Assembly (NCBI GenBank): GCA_963556195.1
Contig: OY744528.1
Coordinates: 63,835,646-63,899,645 of the forward strand
Source: Sepiola atlantica
Taxonomy: Eukaryota > Mollusca > Cephalopoda > Sepiida > Sepiolidae
DNA length: 64,000 nt
Reading direction: 5' to 3'
In this document: in pieces, positions 58,132-64,000 of the stretch
Position numbering within the stretch: position 1 is the stretch's first letter
Layout: the number at the start of each line of letters is the position of its first letter
Position numbers and translations under genes: made by a program
Notes under the pieces: model-generated
What the model was told of the DNA's origin: nothing
Database searches by the model: none
The model's input: only the letters and a program-made list of their open reading frames with translations

Positions 58132-58384
58132 TTCATATTAGTCTCAACTTCTGGATGTTTTGAGTTGAATTTTATTTTAACATTAAGTTAATTCCTTTAA
58201 CACTTTCACCGTTCCTAGCAGGCAAGCCCTTTGTAAAAATTTAAAAGGGAAATTCTCCCGTCATTCTGTTTAAGCCATTTATGATGGCTTTTCGTTATAG
58301 TTCTAAAGCGTTCCGATCACAATGAAATTCCATCGCCTAACTAATTCCTATTTTGATATTTATTAATTTTTTAATGTTTTTTCT
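57915..58384. repeat. Unassigned DNA with (CAT)n array
   Basis: A CAT trinucleotide run lies at 58083-58131; the remainder is unassigned. Confidence 0.7.
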
Positions 58385-59397
<1,013 letters not shown>

Positions 59398-59399
59398 TG

Positions 59400-60925
59400 T
59401 ACTCATTATGAGTTATCACACAAGTCATCATAAGTGATTGCTCACTGATAATTACCGGTGGTGTTCCCTGGAGTTTCAGTGACAACAAGCTTCCCCAGAT
59501 TTCCAGTACTCTTCACATCTTTTTGATAACCATTGCAAATGACTTTGCGGTAACAGCCGCTTACCATTGTTTTCTCGCTGGTAACAACCGTTGGCCTTCT
59601 CTGGTATTTGAGTGGCAATAAGGTCCCAACACTCCCCGCACTCTTCCCGTGTAAGTCTTGTTAGTGCTCTACCTCCTCTATCTTGCATCCTCCTTGATCA
59701 TTCACGACTATTTTGTGTGGTATACGCTAAGGCCGATGCCATAACTTTGGGGGTAGGGTTAGTTTATGAGATTTCTTGCATGTTCTATTCCTAGGTTCGT
59801 GTGGTTGTGTATGTCCTGGTGTTTTGTATTCTTCCTATTGTAACATCCATGTTATTGGTTACCGTTCACAGGTTATGCGGGTTGGTTTCCGCATAAGAAA
59901 ATGTTACTAAAAATTGCAGCTATTGTGATCATTACTGACTTTTGTATAATCTCAGTGATCCCTTTGATTCCAATTTATCTCAGTCTCTTTTCAGGTTTTT
60001 TTTGACAGTTCTTAGTGCTCCTGCTATTATTGGTATTATATTGACATTCTTCACGCTCCACACACCTTTCCGTTCTCTGGCAGGTTTCGTGTATTTGCTT
60101 CGTTTTTTCGTCCCCTTGATCTTCACTCTGTGGTCTTCTAGTACGTGAAAAATCTACGATTTGGCAGGATTTTTTCGTTTTTGCTGACTATTATGACACC
60201 CGGTCTTCTTGCTTGGATGCATTTATCTGTTTGCGCCTCTTTAAGCAATAGAATTTTTTTATTTTCATTTTCCAGTATGTCTCTGGTACATATTTGTACT
60301 ATTTGTTCGAATATTCAAAATGTAGTCGTTTTCATAGTACCCCGTGTACTGCTTTCCCTACGAAGTAGTATCTATTGTATTTATTTAGTTCATTTGCTGT
60401 ATTCACTTATGTGATTTGATGTTTCGTTGCTTTGCCCACACAATCTGCATTTAGTGTTTTTCTGGGTTTGATCTTTTTTTTAGCTTTAATGTAGTTTGCC
60501 CGAATCACATTGTTCTTTGCAGCTGTCAGTAGATATTCCGTTTCTCTGTTCAGGTACCATTCTCTTAGCCATGCCCATGAATAATGGTTGGTCTCTTCAC
60601 TGGTCATTATTATGAAACATCCATATAGCTGTTTTGTCTTCCCACTTTTCTTTTCTTGTTAATTGTTTCTGCGGTGATCAGTCTTTTAGTGTTCTGGGTT
60701 ATATATTTCTTCAGGCTCTTTTTTGTGTCTTCTCTACAGTCTTTTATACTTACTAGTTTCCTTCCCCCTTCGTTTCTTTTCACAAAATGTCTGTCTGTAT
60801 TGTCTTTAGGTTGTAGTGCGTTGTGCATGGTCATTAATTTACTAGCCTTCTGGTCAAGGTTCTTGAGTTCTTCTTTTGTCCAGCCTATGAATTGTTCAGA
60901 GTATCTTATTGGTGATACTGGAGAA
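59400..60925 (-). mobile_element. RLE-LINE, copy b (5' truncated)
   Basis: From about 60925 on the minus strand: RT thumb/linker with MTMHNALQPKDNTDRHFVKRNEGG and KLVSIKDC (60834-60610), NHYSWAWLREWYLNRETEYLL (60607-60500), a decayed RLE region (60400-59880) and the same 3' region as copy a (ATQIPEKANGCYQRENNGKRLL near 59555-59620). It ends at the 59211-59397 array. Copies a and b belong to one subfamily. Confidence 0.78.
60610..60834 (-). pseudogene. RLE-LINE copy b, linker fragment
   Basis: 74 codons aligning with residues about 117-180 of the copy a thumb/linker frame (MTMRNARHPKNDTDRLYVKR). It stops at 60610 before the Trp-rich block, which continues in another frame. Confidence 0.75.
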
Positions 60926-60949
60926 GTAAGACCCAGCTCAGACTTTTTC

Positions 60950-61115
60950 TTATCCGTCCATTGTGGCGAAACGAGAATAATCTAGTCGTGTGCATTAAAT
61001 AGAGGATTTCGTTCAAAATTCCGTACAGATTCACGAGTTTAACATAAAGATTCCAGAATTCGTGAAGATGCACTTTCAGATGATCAGATGTTACATCGAC
61101 CGAAACGGCGTGAGA
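60950..61115 (+). mobile_element. SINE body fragment (copy 2)
   Basis: GAGAATAATCTAGTCGTGTG, TTCAAAATTCCGTACAGATT and AAGATGCACTT match the body of the SINE at 22905-23205. The tRNA-like head is not recognisable, so the copy is probably 5' truncated. It abuts the 5' end of RLE-LINE copy b. Confidence 0.6.
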
Positions 61116-61980
61116 ATTGCATGCGAGATGAGACTGTTGTCTGAATAATACAAATAATACAAATTATCAATCCTTATCTACAAAATTATGATGCAATTCT
61201 AAATATGTCTGCATCCTGATAATCAGTCTGGCTACCTCCTCGCTTTGAAAAACGTCTGGTTTATTGCTAATCGCCTAAGGCCTCTTTAATAGAAGATGTC
61301 GATATGCAACTCTTGGCTCTCTCCCCTATTTGCTTTGCATCACATCTTGCTTTTAGCGATAAGCTAATGAATATAAATGTCGACGATTCAGTTGTAAATA
61401 TTTATTAGATTAGATCAAAACATTTAGATTGTAATTAAACGACTTATGCAACCCTCACAGAAATAAAACGTTTTCCTCCTCTTTCCTGGTGCTCTGGCCT
61501 CGATGGAGAAATATATGCTGCGTGCGTGTCTGACTTAAACCTTCATAACGAAGCAAGTGGTTCATGTAAAGTGCTAATCACTTGTCGATATTCTACACCA
61601 TTAGATAAAGTACCCAACTGCCATTCTCGATACACTTCAGAGAGTATCTATATAAAGTTCACTAGTCTGTGAAATTAAGGATAAAAAAGAAGTCAGTAAA
61701 ATAACACGCCGTGTCAAAGTAAAAAAAAAAACAATAATCAAATGGCCGATCTAATTTTCAGGCAGAAAAAAAACAGAGCAAAAACATAAAAGCCACAAAT
61801 TCTATTACGTTTGAAGCACGTCATCTGTAAACGCGGTTAACATCCTCCGTTCATGTTTATCCGGAGAGGGGGTAAAGGATTCAACCTGGGAGAGTCATTT
61901 TTCAATTTTTTAGCATATTTTATTCTATTAAAACTTTCTAGCAGGTTTGTCTCTTGAGAGAAGTGTAGCCAATGTATATA
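61116..61980. other. Unassigned DNA
   Basis: No gene, RNA or repeat recognised. Confidence 0.4.
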
Positions 61981-62690
61981 ACACATCATTCAATAAGTTC
62001 CAGGCCTAACTAATAAAACAACTTTAGGCAAAATTCGACTTTACTCATCGACATAGTCTCCTCTAAGGCGATACACTGATTCCAATGCTTCAATGTCAAT
62101 TTGATGTGTTTTCTATAGATTGATTTGTCCTGAAAATACGCCTCAGTTTTACTACATTATTGGAGCTAAATCTCTTTTTATGTAGCATTCTTCTAGAGTC
62201 TGCGAACAGCCAGTAATTGATCGGGTCAGATCTGGAGAATAAGGTGTGTGCGAAAGCAATTAGATATGCAATTCATGTATTTAAGCCATGCTTGCTATTG
62301 ACTTGTGGCATGGTGCATTGTCTCGGTGAACGAGCACGTTTTCTTCGTCATTTTGAGTCGATTTGTTTCTTTAAACGCAACGATCTGTTATCTCTATATA
62401 CTATTTGCTATTGACGGTTATTCTTTCTCATGGAAATCGATTAACAAAATATCTCGCGCATCGCAAAATACGGAGGCAAAAACATTGTCATTTAATGTTT
62501 GTGTCGTTGGTTTCTTTGGGCGGTGTTCAGCTGCTAGTATCCAAACAGCTAACAACCGATTTGACTCCGGAGTGAAGTAGAGAATCCATGTTTCACCCAT
62601 TGTCACATATTAAGGCAAATATTTCTTTGTGTTGCGTTGAAACAGTTAAAAAATAAACTCTCTCAATCGTCGACGGATTGTTGTTTTTCA
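61981..62690 (-). pseudogene. Mariner transposase remnant
   Basis: On the minus strand: IERVYFLTVSTQHKEIFALI (about 62660-62600), MGETWILYFTPESNRLLAVW (62600-62540), NVFASVFCDARDILLIDFHEKE (to 62418), a heavily mutated middle with METMHHATSQ where HQDNAPCH is expected, and WNQCIALEE near 62085. The right end CATTCAATAAGTTCCAGGCC (61988-62007, plus strand) resembles a mariner terminus. The left end is not found; the sequence changes to GC-rich DNA at about 62690. Clearly dead. Confidence 0.75.
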
Positions 62691-63000
62691 TCGCCTGTAG
62701 TAGACGCGACACACGCTGGTCTATGGGTCTGTCCTGTGCAGTTCTATGAGGTCCACCCTCCCAGGCTTTGCCTCCCCTCTTTGGGGGAGGAGTAAGATTA
62801 TTACTTACCACCTGAGGCGCCCCTACCGGGAAATGCCAACGGGGCTGGGCAGGCAATTTTTAATTGCTAGAGTGCTCACCTTCTCGTGTGCTGGCTTTTC
62901 AAGACCCACTTTCCGACCCGACCTTGGGTCACATCTTACCTCGTGGGAGTAAGATAAAAATAGCCTTGTGCCTAACCTCATGAAGAGGAGGTAAATAATA
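62690..63000 (-). other. GC-rich unassigned segment with splice-donor-like motifs
   Basis: Abrupt rise in GC. On the minus strand CAAA|GTAAGTATT (near 63003), CGAG|GTAAGATG (near 62940) and GGTG|GTAAGTAAT (near 62800) look like splice donors, and CTACTACAG precedes the mariner part. The 87-codon frame at 62593-62856 joins this segment to mariner sequence. I cannot identify it; candidates are a SINE, a captured exon series or an unknown repeat. Confidence 0.35.
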
Positions 63001-64000
63001 CTTACTTTGAACACTGCTTTCTAATCGACAGATGTTCATGTATAATGATAAATACGGTGCTTTGTAGCGCCATCGTACCTAACGTCAATTTACAATCGGC
63101 AAAAACGAGTTTGTAGAATTGTTTTGTTTTCCGAGATAACTGACGAATTTATGCGACCTGAGATTCAGCATTATTTGTGTCTGTACTACCGACATTTTAA
63201 GTCACAACCTGAATAAAACTTATCAAGTCATTGCTTTCCTTGAATAGTATTTTACCTATTAGAATAAAATGCTTTGTCAACACAGAAAATCCAGATTTTT
63301 GTAACTGTCGTCCAACTCTTTCATTTCTTTGAATGTTACCAGAAGTTCCCTAATGGCATTCTACAATGTACATTTACTTTCCCTCAGTTCGTAGGGAAGC
63401 AATCACCGTGTCTTCAATGGAGTCAACATAGTTTATGATGAGACTAGATTATCCGTCCGCATGACTAATTTCTTAACGATACGAAAAACTCTATTTTATA
63501 ATTGTAATTGAGGAGAGTAGTCCCTCCATCTGCTTACAGTATACGTAGGTAACCCCTTTTTTCACGTATAAATCGTTAGCAGTAAATTACGGTCGGTTTG
63601 CAACACAACATGTCTTTCGTGAAGAAATCGATAGAATATGGTGATCGCAAAATTAATAGCCAATGCTTTCTACTCGATTTGTGAGTAACTTTTTTTTTTC
63701 TGCAGGTTGTAACGTACGAGACGTGTGGACGATAGGTGTTAGCGATCTGTCTTGTTTTGTTTTTTTTGTAACATGCAGGCTTAAATGCTGTAGGAGCAAG
63801 CATCAGTAGCCACAATGATTTTAAGATCTGGATTATCGTGCGTTAAAACTAATTCTGATGTGAGTATATATTTTATTTTTCCAAATGCATCTTAGAATTC
63901 TGTGCCCAAACTAAATATTTTCGTTTTTTAATAGCTCATGTAGAGGATCTCGCAAATGTTTCATGTTTGGAGTAAACAGATTATAATAATTTGCTAAACT
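63001..64000. other. Unassigned DNA
   Basis: No recognisable feature. A 79-codon minus-strand frame (63576-63815) has no known motif. Confidence 0.4.

Noticed and set aside
62790..62840. Possible U1 snRNA, from TTACTTACC near the start of a GC-rich stretch
   Set aside because: Only the first nine bases agree; the downstream stem-loops and Sm site do not align.

Overview
The window looks like non-coding, repeat-dense DNA from an animal nuclear genome. The mix is AT-rich sequence, more than 20 (TA)n microsatellites, degraded LINEs of at least three lineages, mariner-type DNA transposons, a Helitron, tRNA-derived SINEs, foldback elements and long satellite arrays. This resembles mollusc genomes, and an octopus-like cephalopod is my best guess (inference, moderate to low confidence). 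I see no convincing host protein gene, exon series, rRNA or tRNA gene. Most open frames are microsatellite or satellite translations, or shadows of transposon frames.

Layout. 1-5.1 kb: AT-rich DNA, a T-rich degenerate repeat and TA/GT microsatellites. 5.2-9.7 kb: a ~103-bp satellite interrupted by a tRNA-derived SINE and fused to a decayed Helitron whose own interior holds another repeat. 9.7-25.8 kb: mostly unassigned DNA with a 73-bp near-perfect hairpin, a 1.2-kb foldback element, small inverted repeats, a LINE scrap, a SINE and small tandem arrays. 25.8-36.5 kb: two composite satellite blocks (35-bp, ~81-bp, ~65-bp and ~50-bp units) that flank a nearly complete L1/Tx1-type LINE on the minus strand. 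37.0-38.3 kb: an apparently intact DD37D mariner/maT-type transposon inserted in a TA array. 39.1-41.7 and 45.9-47.4 kb: two copies of one jockey/CR1-type LINE with complementary deletions, separated by a MITE and a 1.5-kb foldback element. 52.5-54.5 kb: a dead mariner and an internally deleted mariner-type element. 55.1-60.9 kb: three fragments of LINEs with a C-terminal restriction-like endonuclease, joined by (TAA)n/(TTA)n arrays. 61.0-64 kb: a SINE fragment, a mariner remnant and unassigned DNA.

The strongest candidate for something new is the Tx1-type LINE at 28606-34469. A 12-bp direct repeat, ACTACACTTTGA, borders it on both sides, and the sequence outside each copy continues as the 5' part of U2 snRNA on the minus strand. 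The element therefore appears to have inserted into a U2 snRNA gene or pseudogene, as expected of a U2-targeting (Keno-like) LINE. The whole unit sits between two copies of the same composite satellite. The second most notable pattern is the repeated arrangement of restriction-like-endonuclease LINE 3' ends running into (TAA)n and then (TTA)n.
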